64,000 nt of DNA from Streptomyces cucumeris (GTDB lineage: Bacteria; Actinomycetota; Actinomycetes; Streptomycetales; Streptomycetaceae): positions 248,001 to 312,000 of the forward strand of contig NZ_JANCLX010000005.1 of NCBI RefSeq assembly GCF_024295805.1, read 5' to 3'. Within the stretch, counting starts at the first letter, position 1. Every line of letters starts with the position of its first letter. Shown here piece after piece: positions 8,893 through 20,100 of the stretch. The position numbers and the translations under genes were made by a program. A model generated the notes under the pieces. The model did not search any database and was not told where the DNA came from. It saw only the letters and a program-made list of their open reading frames with translations.

Positions 8893-9672
8893 TCAGGCCG
8901 GGGTGACGGTCAGACCGGACAGGCCGGAGGTGCGGACCGCCACCGAACCGTAGGGGGTGCGCAGCCGCAGCCAGCCGCCCGCGGACAGCAGGGCCAGCGG
9001 CTCGGCCACCGGTGCGAACGCGGTCGCGGCCCCGGCGGGGACACCCGCGCCGACGCCGGCCGCCGCCCGGGCCGGGCGGAGGAAGCCCAGCGACTGGGCC
9101 GCGTGCACCGCGCGCAGCGGCAGCCCGGTGGCGCCCAGCGTGCGGGACCAGATCTCATGGCCGATGCGGTCGCGCTCGGCGCGGGTCCGGCGCTCCTCGG
9201 GAAGGGCCTCGTCACGCGCCCGGAACTCGGCGACCGCGGCGGAGACCGCCGCCCGCACCTCATCCGCGCCCGGCAGTCCCTCGACCCGGCGCCAGCCGCC
9301 GCGCGGCGGCAGCACCCCGGCCCACGGCGGACCGGTGACCGCGCCGGGCACGGGGACCACCAGCGGGCCCGCCGCGGCGGCGGTCCGCGCCGTGAGCGCC
9401 GTGTCCAGCGCCTCGGCGAACTCACCGGCCGAGACCGTGGTGTCCAGGGACCCCGCGGCACCACCGGTGGTGGCCATGGCCGCCACCCGCGCCGTACGGA
9501 TCGCGAGCACCTCGAAGGACGGCGGACGGCCGAAGACGGCGAGCACACCCGCGCCCGCCTGGAGCCGCACCGCCGCGGCACGGTCGTAGTGGATCAGCCG
9601 GACCAGGAAGGCGGCCAGATCGGCCGCCTCCCCGGCGTCGGCGAAGTGGAGCTCGTGGCGGGCAGCCGTCAT
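8893..9672 (-). CDS. conserved hypothetical protein
   Basis: 259-residue Ala/Gly/Val-rich soluble protein with no motif I can name. Alternating hydrophobic stretches and a basic, charged central segment around 160-180 suggest a two-part alpha/beta protein; there is no signal peptide. Its ATG overlaps the stop of the thioesterase gene (ATGA at 9669-9672), so it is translationally coupled to it and belongs to the ettA-thioesterase transcript. Function is unknown. Confidence 0.75.
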   Translation of the reverse strand: MTAARHELHFADAGEAADLAAFLVRLIHYDRAAAVRLQAGAGVLAVFGRPPSFEVLAIRTARVAAMATTGGAAGSLDTTVSAGEFAEALDTALTARTAAAAGPLVVPVPGAVTGPPWAGVLPPRGGWRRVEGLPGADEVRAAVSAAVAEFRARDEALPEERRTRAERDRIGHEIWSRTLGATGLPLRAVHAAQSLGFLRPARAAAGVGAGVPAGAATAFAPVAEPLALLSAGGWLRLRTPYGSVAVRTSGLSGLTVTPA

Positions 9673-10124
9673 ACCGTGAGAGCCCCTTCCGGCCGCCCGT
9701 TCCGCCCGGCACCCTCGGCGGGCTCCAGGTACTCCGCAAGGAACTGCTCCTCCTCACGGCTCACCCGGCGCGGGCGTCCCCGTTCGAGATCGAAGGGGAC
9801 GAGACGGGTGGCGGCCCGTGCGTACACCGTGTCCTCGTCCTTGACCTCGTAGCACAGGGTCAGATACGCGGCACGGACCTCCGTCACCCAGGTCTCGATG
9901 GTCACCGGGGCGTGCCGGTGGACGAGGGGCTTCAGATAGTCGATCTCATGGCGGGAGACCACCACACCGCCGGTGAACGCCGTGCTCCCGTCCCCCGGCG
10001 CCAGCCGCCACATGAAGTCGACGCGCGCCTCCTCCAGATAGCGGAGGTAGACCACATTGTTGACGTGGCCGAACGCGTCCATGTCGGACCAGCGCAGGGG
10101 GCAGGAGTAGATGTGCCGGGCCAT
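9669..10124 (-). CDS. hot-dog fold acyl-CoA thioesterase
   Basis: 151 residues from the ATG at 10124, which lies 5 bases after the ettA stop; a longer in-frame version would overlap ettA. The N-terminal signature RWSDMDAFGHVNN is diagnostic for 4HBT/YbgC-type thioesterases, with D16 the likely catalytic acid, followed by YLRYLEEAR. It should hydrolyse acyl-CoA thioesters in the cytosol; chain-length preference cannot be read from sequence. It is embedded in the operon ettA - thioesterase - hypothetical. Confidence 0.88.
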   Translation of the reverse strand: MARHIYSCPLRWSDMDAFGHVNNVVYLRYLEEARVDFMWRLAPGDGSTAFTGGVVVSRHEIDYLKPLVHRHAPVTIETWVTEVRAAYLTLCYEVKDEDTVYARAATRLVPFDLERGRPRRVSREEEQFLAEYLEPAEGAGRNGRPEGALTV

Positions 10125-10129
10125 CCCGC

Positions 10130-11794
<1,665 letters not shown>

Positions 11795-11950
11795 GAGAAA
11801 CCGTCCGGCAATCTGGTAGGTATCGAGGTGCGGCCCCGCCGCGTGGTCCTGGGCGGCTCCCACCGCGTGAGGGCAGATACACCCCATCTTGCCGTACGCC
11901 AAGCCCGAGGCGAAAACGGGTTGTCCGCCGCGCCCCGTCGGGGCGCGTAC

Positions 11951-11985
11951 GAAGGGCCGGAGTCCCGGTGGGACTCCGGCCCTTC
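11951..11985 (-). terminator. 16-bp perfect hairpin downstream of the thioester surface protein
   Basis: GAAGGGCCGGAGTCCC (11951-11966) and its exact complement (11970-11985) flank a 3-base GGT loop. It lies 78 bases past the stop of the gene ending at 12063 and before the ettA 5' region. There is no T-tract, which is common for Streptomyces terminators. The rest of 11795-12062 shows no gene. Confidence 0.75.
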
Positions 11986-12062
11986 GCCGTGTCATCACTG
12001 TCAGTCGCCGGTGCTCACACCTGTGGGGCGCGGTGTGCCGCCGACCGAGGGTGACGCGGGGG

Positions 12063-13439
12063 TCACACCCTCTTCTTGCGGACCAGGAAGATCGCGCCGC
12101 CGCCGAGTGCCACGAACGCCACGGCCATACCCGCGATCATCGGGGTGTTGCTGCTGCTTCCGGTCTCGGCGAGGTCGTCACCGCCGGTGCTGCCGGTGCT
12201 GGAGCCACCGGCCGAGGCCGGGCTCGGCTGCGAGGGGGTCTCGCTGCCACCGCTGCTGGAGGTCCGGCAGTCCAGGACGCCCGAGAAGGTCTTGGTGAAG
12301 CCGTTCGGACCCTTGATGGTGATGGAGTAGCGCTGGTCCTCCTTCACCGGGGCGGTCACGGTCTTCGACTGACCCGCCTCGATCGTGTACTTCTCGCCGA
12401 GGAGCTGGAAGGTGAACGCCTCGTCACCCTTGTTGGTGGCGGTGATGTCCACGCCGCCCTTGGAGCAGTTCTTCTCGGCGGAGACCGCCGGGATCGCACC
12501 CTCCTTGGCCCAGTTCGCGGTGGCCGTGGCGGTGACGGTGCTCTCGCTGGAGCCCGCCAGGATCTGCGTCTGGCTCTTGCTGGCGCTGGCGAACGCACGG
12601 CCGACCGGGACCTTGGTGGCGGCCTGGGCGGTCACCGTGGCGGTGCCGTCGGCGGCGCCCTTCGGCACGTCGAAGTACACCTCGCCGTTGTTGGCGGCGC
12701 TGGTGAGCGTCTTGCCGTTCTTGTCCACGAGCTTCACACCGGAGGCCGCGGCCCCGGTGCCCGGGGTGAGGGTGACGCTGTCCGCGTTGGTGCGGACCTT
12801 GACCGGACCGAGCCGGTCACCGGCCTTGCCGGACACCGCGGGCGGGTCCAGCGTCAGCGACGCCTTGGGCTCCTGGACCGTCCGGGCGTTCTTCTGGAGG
12901 TAGTCGGCCAGCTTCTCGGCCGCGGGGTCGACCGCCTCGACATCCGCCTTGTCGGAGAAGCGCCAGATGGCGACCTGCGTACCCGCGGCGGCCGTCTTCT
13001 CGGTGAGCGGACCGGACTTCGCCTTGCTCGCCAGCGCCGAGAGGTCGTTCACCTGCGGATAGGAGTTCTGCAGAATCCAGTTGATCTTACCGGCGTCGGG
13101 GTTGCTCGCCAGTGAAGTGGCGCTCCAGGGCTTCTCCTCGTACTTCGCCTTGTCCTGCGTCGGGTTGTGCACGTCAATGCAGTACGTCTGGATGGTGCCG
13201 CCGTTGTCGACCGCCATCTCGAAGAGACCGGCACCGACGCGCTGGTTCTTGCCGTTCTCGTGAATGACGGCCTTGCCAAAGGTCTTGAGACCGCTCAGCG
13301 TGGCGGTGGCGCCACCCCGGCTCGGGGCCGGATCCGCGGCGGCGGTACCTGCGGTAGCGAGCACACCCGCCGCGACCAGGCCGGACGCCAGTACGGCGGC
13401 GCCCAGGCGAGCCGAAACCCGCCTCTTTACAGCAATCAT
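12063..13439 (-). CDS. Cys-Gln thioester bond-forming surface protein, LAETG sortase substrate
   Basis: 458 residues from the ATG at 13439, preceded by GGAGGG. A signal peptide (about 1-35, ending TAAADP) leads to a thioester domain at about 45-175: C87 in TYCIDV and Q155 in TQVAIW are the expected partners of the internal Cys-Gln thioester, the reactive bond by which such adhesins attach covalently to host or surface nucleophiles. Beta-rich stalk domains and a Ser/Gly/Thr linker follow. The C-terminus has LAETG at 423-427, a hydrophobic segment and RKKRV, a class E-type sortase signal, so it is anchored to peptidoglycan. No sortase gene is near. A small palindrome (TCCGAATCGGA, 13580-13590) lies in its promoter region. 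Confidence 0.9.
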   Translation of the reverse strand: MIAVKRRVSARLGAAVLASGLVAAGVLATAGTAAADPAPSRGGATATLSGLKTFGKAVIHENGKNQRVGAGLFEMAVDNGGTIQTYCIDVHNPTQDKAKYEEKPWSATSLASNPDAGKINWILQNSYPQVNDLSALASKAKSGPLTEKTAAAGTQVAIWRFSDKADVEAVDPAAEKLADYLQKNARTVQEPKASLTLDPPAVSGKAGDRLGPVKVRTNADSVTLTPGTGAAASGVKLVDKNGKTLTSAANNGEVYFDVPKGAADGTATVTAQAATKVPVGRAFASASKSQTQILAGSSESTVTATATANWAKEGAIPAVSAEKNCSKGGVDITATNKGDEAFTFQLLGEKYTIEAGQSKTVTAPVKEDQRYSITIKGPNGFTKTFSGVLDCRTSSSGGSETPSQPSPASAGGSSTGSTGGDDLAETGSSSNTPMIAGMAVAFVALGGGAIFLVRKKRV

Positions 13440-13648
13440 GCGTTTTCCCTCCGGGCGAGCGCCAGTCCGTAGGTGCGCCTCGCCAGCGAACTCAAAACTC
13501 AGAAACCCCCGTTGGGCACTCAGGGATCCTAGGGAGTAATGACGCCCCTCGGCCCCCGCGTGTACCTCGCACGGCCCAATCCGAATCGGAATTGTTATCT
13601 CCGCCTGAGACCCGGTATGACCTGGGATTATCGACAAATCATCGAGAT

Positions 13649-14113
13649 TCAGGGGGAAGTTGCCCTGGTCGGTACGTTTAGCAGAGGTTTCGCCTGTGAG
13701 ATCCGGCGAAAGGCGGACGTACCTCGTGAAAGGTCGTGGCCCACGGCGACGGCGTCGATCTCGGCGGTGATCCACCGGTCCCCACCGCCCGGTTGATCCC
13801 CCGTCCGCTCCGGTTCCCTCCCCGGTTCTCCTGCCCGCTCCCTCTCCCGCTCCCTCTCTCTCAGCCGCAATGTGCCGTGGACGAGGAGCGGTTCACCCAG
13901 CGACACCGAACCCGCCACGTTCGCCGCGAGCGACCGCCACGTCCAGACCGTATAGAAGCTCGTATGCGCGTCCGCCCAGAGCTCCCGCCTCCGGTCCCAG
14001 CGGCGCACCGTCACCGCCAGCCGGAAGCGGGCCATCGCGACCCCGGTCGCCGTCTCGCGGAAATCCGGCCGTGTCGCGGCGTTGCCCACCACGGTCACCC
14101 AGCTCTCGTTCAC
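13649..14113 (-). CDS. ssbB: single-stranded DNA-binding protein, SsbB-like paralogue
   Basis: 154 residues with the bacterial SSB OB-fold. It opens MNESWVTVVGNAATRPDF, with FRLAVTVRRWDR and FYTVWTWRSLAANV matching the conserved strands and the family W/N positions. It lacks the long Gly-rich linker and acidic DDIPF tip of canonical SsbA, so it is a short paralogue. In Streptomyces SsbB-type proteins act in chromosome segregation during sporulation rather than general replication; assigning that role and the symbol here is by resemblance. An Arg/Glu repeat (RERERERERAG) occupies the L45 loop region. The gene is 165 bases after the GTPase gene. Confidence 0.82.
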   Translation of the reverse strand: MNESWVTVVGNAATRPDFRETATGVAMARFRLAVTVRRWDRRRELWADAHTSFYTVWTWRSLAANVAGSVSLGEPLLVHGTLRLRERERERERAGEPGREPERTGDQPGGGDRWITAEIDAVAVGHDLSRGTSAFRRISQAKPLLNVPTRATSP

Positions 14114-14277
14114 CGGCCATGCCTCCCGTCACCCCTCATGCGCCCTCCCCGTGCCGCTCGGTTCTCATGCTGCACGGGTCCGCGGGATCCCGCCGGGCCC
14201 TGTGCACCGCCCCCAGGCTGTGGACAACTCGGCGCCCCGGCCGGGTGAACCCGCCGCCCCTGGCGGAACGGCTCCCG

Positions 14278-16359
14278 TCAGCTTCCGCCCGCCGCGATGA
14301 CGTACTGCGCCCGCACCTCGCGGTAGCGCGCCAGCTCCGCTCCCACCGGCTCCAGCACGCGCGTCCGGCCGCACGCCACCGCCGCCTGGCGCCGCTGCGC
14401 CTCCGCCAGTTGCCCGTACCGCCGGGCCGGCCCGCGGGCGACCAGCCCGCAGCCCCACGCCAGCCCCGCGCTGACCGTGACGGCTCCCGACAGCAGCATC
14501 GCGGGCGGCCACCACAGCGGCCCGCCGAACAGTCCCGCCACGACCCCCACCAGCCACACCAGCGCCACCACTTGCACCAGCAACAGCGCCACCTGTGCCG
14601 AGGCCACCATCGACCACCACCCCGGCCGGGCCGGGCGGCGCCCCGCCGTCGCGGCCGCCACCGCCTCGTCGATCGCGTCCGGCAGCCCCCGGCCGCCCCA
14701 TCCCGCCGCCTCCCGCACCGCCTGGGCCCAGGGTCCGGGCAGTCCCGCCGTCGCCTCGTCCGCCAGGGTGCGCACCGCCTCCTCCACCGCGGGCCGGGCC
14801 GTGACCGCCTCCACCGCCGCCGCCTTCGCCCGCGCCCCCGGGATCTCGCGGGCGTCCTCCACCCGCCGTCCCGCCGGCCGCCCGCCGCCGTTCGTCCCCG
14901 AGGACCACGCCAGGGAGCCATGGGCGCCCCGGACGCCCCCCGGCCCGCGCCGGGCGACCCGCCCCCACGGTGTGCCGCAGGCCCACTCCGCGTCCCGCAG
15001 CCACGCGCGCTCGGCCGCCTGTCCGGCCGCCGCGGCGCCCGCCGCCTCGGCGAGCCGGGCCTCGAACTCCACCCGCGTCCGTTCGCCGAACCCGACCGAG
15101 CCCCCGTCCGCCACGTACTGCGGGCGCAGCCGCGCGGTCGCGCCGTCCACATCGGCCGCCAGCCGCCGTTCCGCCGCGCCGCACTCGGCCGCCAGGTGCC
15201 CCAGCATGTCCCTCAGCTCGCCGACGCCCTCCCCCGTCAGCGCCGACAGCGCCAGGACCGCGGCCCCCGGCTCCCCGTGCTCACCGAGCGCCAGTCCGTC
15301 CTCGTCCAGCAGCCGCCGCAGATCGTCCAGCACCTGGTCGGCGGCCTCGCCGGGGAGCCGGTCCACCTGGTTGAGCACCACGAAGGTCACCTCGGCGTAT
15401 CCGGCCAGCGGCCGCAGATAGCGCTCATGGAGCACCGCGTCCGCGTACTTCTCCGGATCCACCACCCACACCACCGCGTCGACCAGCCCGAGCAGCCGGT
15501 CCACCCGCTCCCGGTGTCCTGTGGCGGCCGAGTCGTGATCGGGCAGATCGAGCAGGACGAGCCCGCGCAGGGCGGGATCGTACGGATAGGCGGGGCGGCG
15601 CCGGTCGGCCATCGGGATGCCGAGCCGGTCCAGCAGGCCGTCCGCGTGATCGGTCCAGGCGCAGGCCAGCGGTGCGGCGGTGGTGGGACGCCGGATCCCC
15701 GCTTCCGAGAGCTGCGTTCCCGCCAGTGCGTTGAACAGGGTGGACTTACCGCTTCCGGTGGCTCCCGCAAGCGCCACGACGGTGTGGCCGAGCGGATGCC
15801 GCCCCCGCGCGTCGGCCTCGTCGAGCACCCGCCCGGCCCCGGCCAGCGTGCGTCCGTCCAGCCGGGTGCGGGACAGCCCGACCAGCTGCCGCAGCGCGTC
15901 CAGACGCGGCCGCAGGGCTCCCGTGACGAACCCGCGCGCGCCGGGACCGTACGGGCGGTACGAGGGGCTCCCGTACGCCCCGCCCGCCATCCGCGGCTCA
16001 CCCGCGGATCCCGGGCTGGCCTGGTTCCCCGGCCCCATGCCGCCCATGGAGCCCATCGCCCGCATGGAGCCCATGGAGCCCATCACTGCCGGGGCGCCGA
16101 CCGCCGCCGGCCGGTCCGTAGCGCCATCCCCGGCGCATCCGCCGTCCTCCGCGCGGCCGTCGTCCCCCCACCGGCCCTCGGGGGCCGTGGCGGCGTCCTC
16201 CGTGTCCATCAGGTCCGCCACCTCGGCGTCCGCGCCGCCGCGCACCGCGCGCCCCTCGGCCCGCCGCTGGGCGCGCCGGGCGATGAGGCCGTCGTCCCAG
16301 GTCTGGCGAGGCCGGTCAGCCGCGGGGTGGTCCGTTCCCTGGCCCTCAGTGGCGGTCAC
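14278..16359 (-). CDS. YfjP-type dynamin-like GTPase, second of a pair
   Basis: 693 residues. A P-loop GATGSGKSTLFNALAG sits near residue 200, with G3 DLPDHDS and G4 NQVD, so it is a GTPase of the YfjP/50S-ribosome-binding or dynamin-like class. The first 150 residues are disordered, with Gly/Met repeats (MGSMGSM). Two hydrophobic hairpin segments (VALLLVQVVALVWLVGVV and MLLSGAVTVSAGLAWGCG) lie at about 585-640, so it should bind the membrane. It starts 6 bases after the preceding GTPase stop, which argues that the two paralogues form a heteromer, as in dynamin-like pairs that act at the sporulation septum. That role is inferred from family and context. Confidence 0.88.
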   Translation of the reverse strand: MTATEGQGTDHPAADRPRQTWDDGLIARRAQRRAEGRAVRGGADAEVADLMDTEDAATAPEGRWGDDGRAEDGGCAGDGATDRPAAVGAPAVMGSMGSMRAMGSMGGMGPGNQASPGSAGEPRMAGGAYGSPSYRPYGPGARGFVTGALRPRLDALRQLVGLSRTRLDGRTLAGAGRVLDEADARGRHPLGHTVVALAGATGSGKSTLFNALAGTQLSEAGIRRPTTAAPLACAWTDHADGLLDRLGIPMADRRRPAYPYDPALRGLVLLDLPDHDSAATGHRERVDRLLGLVDAVVWVVDPEKYADAVLHERYLRPLAGYAEVTFVVLNQVDRLPGEAADQVLDDLRRLLDEDGLALGEHGEPGAAVLALSALTGEGVGELRDMLGHLAAECGAAERRLAADVDGATARLRPQYVADGGSVGFGERTRVEFEARLAEAAGAAAAGQAAERAWLRDAEWACGTPWGRVARRGPGGVRGAHGSLAWSSGTNGGGRPAGRRVEDAREIPGARAKAAAVEAVTARPAVEEAVRTLADEATAGLPGPWAQAVREAAGWGGRGLPDAIDEAVAAATAGRRPARPGWWSMVASAQVALLLVQVVALVWLVGVVAGLFGGPLWWPPAMLLSGAVTVSAGLAWGCGLVARGPARRYGQLAEAQRRQAAVACGRTRVLEPVGAELARYREVRAQYVIAAGGS

Positions 16360-16365
16360 CTTCGG

Positions 16366-17985
16366 TCACCTCTCCTTCTGTAGTACGGACAGCGCGGCGA
16401 TCAGCTGGACCTGGTGGTCCGGCGTCACGTCCAAGGTGTCCAGGGGCGCCAGCCGCCGGTCCCGCTCCGCCTCCAGGGCGCGGGTGACACAGCCGTCGAG
16501 GAGCTGACCGCCGCGGTCGCCCAGGTTCAGCGCACCGTGCGCGCCCAGGGACTCGGCCAGCCGCTCACCCGCCGTACGGGCACGACGGCCGCCCAGCAGG
16601 GACGCCGTCAGCAGGGCGGTGACCTCGTCGGGGGCGCAACTGCCGCCGCCCTCGGCGACCCGCGTCCGCACCTCCTCCTCGGCCAGCTCCTCGACGCACC
16701 GCCGCCAGTGGCGGACAGCCACGCCGATCCGCTCCCCCGCGCCGGGCGCATCGCTCGGCGCGAGCCCGGCCCGCGCCACCGGATCCCGCTTCCCGGTCTC
16801 CGCAACCCGCTCGTCGGCGGCGGCCACCGCGCTGCGCAGCAGGGTCGCCAGGGAGTCGACGAGGGCGCGGAGCAGCTCCTCGGGGGTGCTGTCACGGGGC
16901 AGCCCGTACCAGTGGGTGAGCGCGCCGCCCGCGAGCGCCGCGCCACCGGCGATCTCCCGCCGCACCCGCTCCAGTTCCTCCCCGTACGCCCCCTCGACCC
17001 GCTGCACCAGCCGTACCGCCGCCGCGTGCTGGGCGGCGGCCGCACCGGCCAGGGCGGGCATCCGGGAACGCAGCGAGGCGAGCACCCCGGCGGCCGTCCG
17101 GGCGGCCGCCACACCGCGTGCATGGGGGTCCTGGGCGTGCTGGGTGAGCCAGGCCCGCAGCGCGGCGACGGCGGTGGCGGGCAGCAGCCCGCTGCCCCCG
17201 CCCGCGGACTCGGGCAGTTCGGGGATGGTGAAGCGCGGTACGTCGCCGAGCCCGGCCGCGGTGAGGAGGGCCGTGTACTGCCGTGACACCTCGGCCGCGA
17301 GCTGATGGGGCACCCGGTCGAGCACGGTCACCAGGGTGACGTCGTACTCCTTGGCGGTGCGCAGCAGATGCCAGGGGACGGCGTCGGCGTAGCGGGTGGC
17401 GGTGGTGACCAGCACCCAGACGTCGGCGGCGCAGATCAGCTCGGCGGCCAGATCGCGGTTCCGGGCGACGAGGGAGTCGATGTCGGGCGCGTCGAGCAGG
17501 GCGAGCCCGCGCGCCAGCTCCGGATCCGTCTCGATCCGCAGCGCCCGGGCCCCCTCCTGCCCCCGGTCCTCGTCGTCGTACGCCGTCTCCGGCCGTTCGC
17601 CCTGGGTCGGCACCCACACCCGGGTGAGCTGCGGCAGCACCCGCTGCCCGGCGAACCAGGGGCGGTCATCGGGGTGGCACACCAGCACCGGGGTACGGGT
17701 GGTGGGCCGCAGCACCCCGGCCTCGGTGACCCGTCGGCCCACCAGGGAGTTGACGAGCGTGGACTTGCCCGCCCCGGTGGATCCTCCGATCACCGCCAGC
17801 AGGGGCGCTTCGGGGGCCCGCAGCCGGGGCACGAGATAGTCGTCCAGCTGGGCGAGCAGCTCGGCGCGGCTTCGGCGCGCGCGGTCGGCACCGGGAAGGG
17901 GGAGCGGAAACCGGGCGGCGTCGACGCGATCACGCAGTGCGGTCAACGCGTCGAGCAGCCGGGGCCGTACGTCCAAGATCGCCAC
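16366..17985 (-). CDS. YfjP-type dynamin-like GTPase, first of a pair
   Basis: 539 residues from a GTG at 17985, giving the N-terminus [20 protein letters not shown]; an ATG at 18033 would add 16 residues ([16 protein letters not shown]) encoded by AT-richer DNA, so the GTG is preferred, although neither has a clear ribosome site. P-loop [18 protein letters not shown]3 DAPDIDS and a G4-like VLDRV are visible, followed by a long helical region with a short Gly/Ala hydrophobic patch. No definite transmembrane pair is seen, unlike its partner. It is the first gene of the GTPase pair, and its promoter must lie in 17986-18358. Confidence 0.85.
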   Translation of the reverse strand: MAILDVRPRLLDALTALRDRVDAARFPLPLPGADRARRSRAELLAQLDDYLVPRLRAPEAPLLAVIGGSTGAGKSTLVNSLVGRRVTEAGVLRPTTRTPVLVCHPDDRPWFAGQRVLPQLTRVWVPTQGERPETAYDDEDRGQEGARALRIETDPELARGLALLDAPDIDSLVARNRDLAAELICAADVWVLVTTATRYADAVPWHLLRTAKEYDVTLVTVLDRVPHQLAAEVSRQYTALLTAAGLGDVPRFTIPELPESAGGGSGLLPATAVAALRAWLTQHAQDPHARGVAAARTAAGVLASLRSRMPALAGAAAAQHAAAVRLVQRVEGAYGEELERVRREIAGGAALAGGALTHWYGLPRDSTPEELLRALVDSLATLLRSAVAAADERVAETGKRDPVARAGLAPSDAPGAGERIGVAVRHWRRCVEELAEEEVRTRVAEGGGSCAPDEVTALLTASLLGGRRARTAGERLAESLGAHGALNLGDRGGQLLDGCVTRALEAERDRRLAPLDTLDVTPDHQVQLIAALSVLQKER

Positions 17986-18358
17986 GTGGTGAAGAATGCC
18001 CGTTTTTGGTGGCTTTTTGAAGCGTATGCCCACACGTGCGCGTCAAAGAGACCCGCCCGGATCACCCCAGAAGGGGCACGGGACGTAAGGGACGACGGGG
18101 GCCCAGGCATAACGAGTAGACAACACCCGCCCGCTGAGGCGTGAAAAACGATGCGAGTTCCGGACCTGCCTGCGATTATCAGACCGCTTCACCGAACCTC
18201 CACAACGTGCCACGGAGGTGAAGCAACCGGGGCGAGGCGCAAGGAGCCCTATCCTTGTCCCCGGCGAGGTCACGGTCCGCCGAGCCCGGCCACCCGCACC
18301 ACGGCCGCACCGGCGGTATCGCGGGCACCCGGGGGCTCATGTTCCATGACCACCACCG
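17986..18358. other. intergenic region between the GTPase pair and tRNA-Arg
   Basis: No coding region is supported. The part next to the GTPase gene (about 18000-18060) is noticeably richer in A/T than its surroundings and is the likely promoter zone of the minus-strand GTPase pair. The part next to the tRNA should hold the tRNA promoter on the plus strand, but I see no clear -35/-10 pair. Confidence 0.5.
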
Positions 18359-18431
18359 GCCCCCGTAGCTCAGTGGATAGAGCAGGCGCCTTCTAAGCGC
18401 TTGGCCGCAGGTTCGAGTCCTGCCGGGGGCG
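18359..18431 (+). tRNA. tRNA-Arg (anticodon TCT)
   Basis: Complete cloverleaf: acceptor GCCCCCG (18359-18365) pairs with CGGGGGC (18424-18430), D arm GCTC/GAGC, anticodon loop CTTCTAA with anticodon TCT at 18392-18394, T arm GCAGG/CCTGC around TTCGAGT, discriminator G at 18431. CCA is encoded at 18432-18434. It reads AGA, a very rare arginine codon in this genome, so it may limit translation of AGA-containing genes. Its 3' end is a potential integration site, but no element is integrated here. Confidence 0.97.
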
Positions 18432-18434
18432 CCA

Positions 18435-18741
<307 letters not shown>

Positions 18742-18789
18742 GCCTCCTGATGGCCCCGATACGGGGGCGAGGCGAGGCCACCAGGAGGC
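18742..18789 (-). terminator. hairpin with T-tract downstream of the alcohol dehydrogenase gene
   Basis: GCCTCCTGATGGCC (18742-18755) pairs with GGCCACCAGGAGGC (18776-18789) with one mismatch, and an inner GCCCC/GGGGC stem extends it. Read on the minus strand the hairpin is followed by CCTTTTGCC, so it works as an intrinsic terminator for the gene that ends at 18966. Bases 18790-18965 between them hold nothing I can identify. Confidence 0.7.
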
Positions 18790-18965
18790 TGTTCTCGGGG
18801 GTGGCGCCGGTATCACGGCGCGGGGCGGGACCTCGTCATGGCCGGTGCCGGATGACACCAACGGCGGGCCCGGGGCAGATGTTTCCAGAGATTCCGCGTG
18901 GTCACACCGGTGAAAATTGCTAGTCGAACACCGGGGCGGGATCGCGACGGTCCGCGCCGCGCGGT

Positions 18966-19991
18966 TCAGCGGGGCATGGTCAGCACCGCGACGCCGTTGA
19001 CACGGTCCGCCGCGAGGTCGTCCAGGGCCTCGTCCGCGCGGTCGAAGGGGTACGGGGTGATGGTGGCCCGGACCCGGTGGGCGGCGGCCGCGGCCAGGAA
19101 CTCCCGCCCGTCCTCCCGGGTGTTGGCGGTGACGCTGCGCAGGGTGCGCTCGCGGAACAGATGGCGCTGGTAGTCCAGCGGCGGAATGTCGGAGAGGTGG
19201 ATCCCGGCGACGCTGAGGGTGCCGCCGCTGTCCAGCGCCTCCAGGGCCACCGGCACCAGATCGCCCACCGGCGCGAAGAGGACGGCCGCGTCCAGCGGCT
19301 CGGGGGGCCGGTCGGCGGCGGCGCCCGCGGAGGCGGCGCCGAGTTCGAGCGCGAGGGCGCGGGCCGCGGCCGAGCGGGTGAGCACATGGACCACGGCGCC
19401 CCGGGCGAGCGCCACCTGGGCGGTGAGGTGCGCGGAGCCGCCGAAGCCGTAGATGCCGAGGCGGCCGCCGGGCGGCAGTTCGGCGCGGCGCAGCGCCCGG
19501 TAGCCGATGATCCCGGCGCACAGCAGCGGGGCCAGTTCCTCGTCGGCGTATCCGGCGGGCAGGTCATAGGCGTACGCGGCCGGGACGGTGACGTACTCGG
19601 CGTAACCGCCGTCCGCGTCCCAGCCGGTGTACTCGGACGAGGGGCACAGGTTCTCCCGGCCGCGACGGCAGTACGCGCAGCGGCCGCAGGTGCGGCGCAG
19701 CCAGGGGACGCCCACCAGGGTGCCGAGCCGTTCTCCCTCCGCCCGCGGCCCCGCCGCGACCACCTCGCCGACCACCTCGTGGCCGGGGACGACGGGGCTG
19801 CGGTGCGGCGGCAGATCGCCGTCCCGTACGTGCAGATCGGTACGGCACACCCCGCACGCCCGCACCCGGACGAGCAGTTCGTCATCGGCGGGCCGGGGCA
19901 CCGGCAGATCGGCCCGGTCGAGACGGCCGGGGGTGCGGACCACCCAGGCGCGCATGGTCGGGGGGATGTCAGCGTTCGCGGCGGCCGTCAC
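18966..19991 (-). CDS. zinc-dependent alcohol dehydrogenase
   Basis: 341 residues, a medium-chain dehydrogenase/reductase. Catalytic zinc ligands lie in CGVCRTDLH and PGHEVVGEV, and structural zinc cysteines in [15 protein letters not shown]. The Rossmann motif is [11 protein letters not shown]. The pattern ([15 protein letters not shown]) matches the NAD(P)-dependent AdhP-like/propanol-preferring group. It oxidises primary alcohols or reduces aldehydes; the substrate is unknown. The start could be the GTG at 19991 or the ATG at 19955 (MRAWVV); neither has a clear ribosome site, and the longer one is reported. It is a single gene, flanked downstream by a terminator. Confidence 0.9.
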   Translation of the reverse strand: MTAAANADIPPTMRAWVVRTPGRLDRADLPVPRPADDELLVRVRACGVCRTDLHVRDGDLPPHRSPVVPGHEVVGEVVAAGPRAEGERLGTLVGVPWLRRTCGRCAYCRRGRENLCPSSEYTGWDADGGYAEYVTVPAAYAYDLPAGYADEELAPLLCAGIIGYRALRRAELPPGGRLGIYGFGGSAHLTAQVALARGAVVHVLTRSAAARALALELGAASAGAAADRPPEPLDAAVLFAPVGDLVPVALEALDSGGTLSVAGIHLSDIPPLDYQRHLFRERTLRSVTANTREDGREFLAAAAAHRVRATITPYPFDRADEALDDLAADRVNGVAVLTMPR

Positions 19992-20100
19992 GCGTCACAA
20001 CGTAAGCCGGGTCAGGGGCCCGGCCGCCGTGGCGCGCCCGTGGCCCCGCCATGCGCTCACCCTCCGGCGGGACCCGGTCCGCAGCGGCCCTGACCGGTCG

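Noticed and set aside
13440..13775. Long N-terminal extension of the thioester protein gene to 13775
   Set aside because: It would hide the signal peptide 112 residues inside the protein and overlap the SSB gene; the ATG at 13439 has a good ribosome site.
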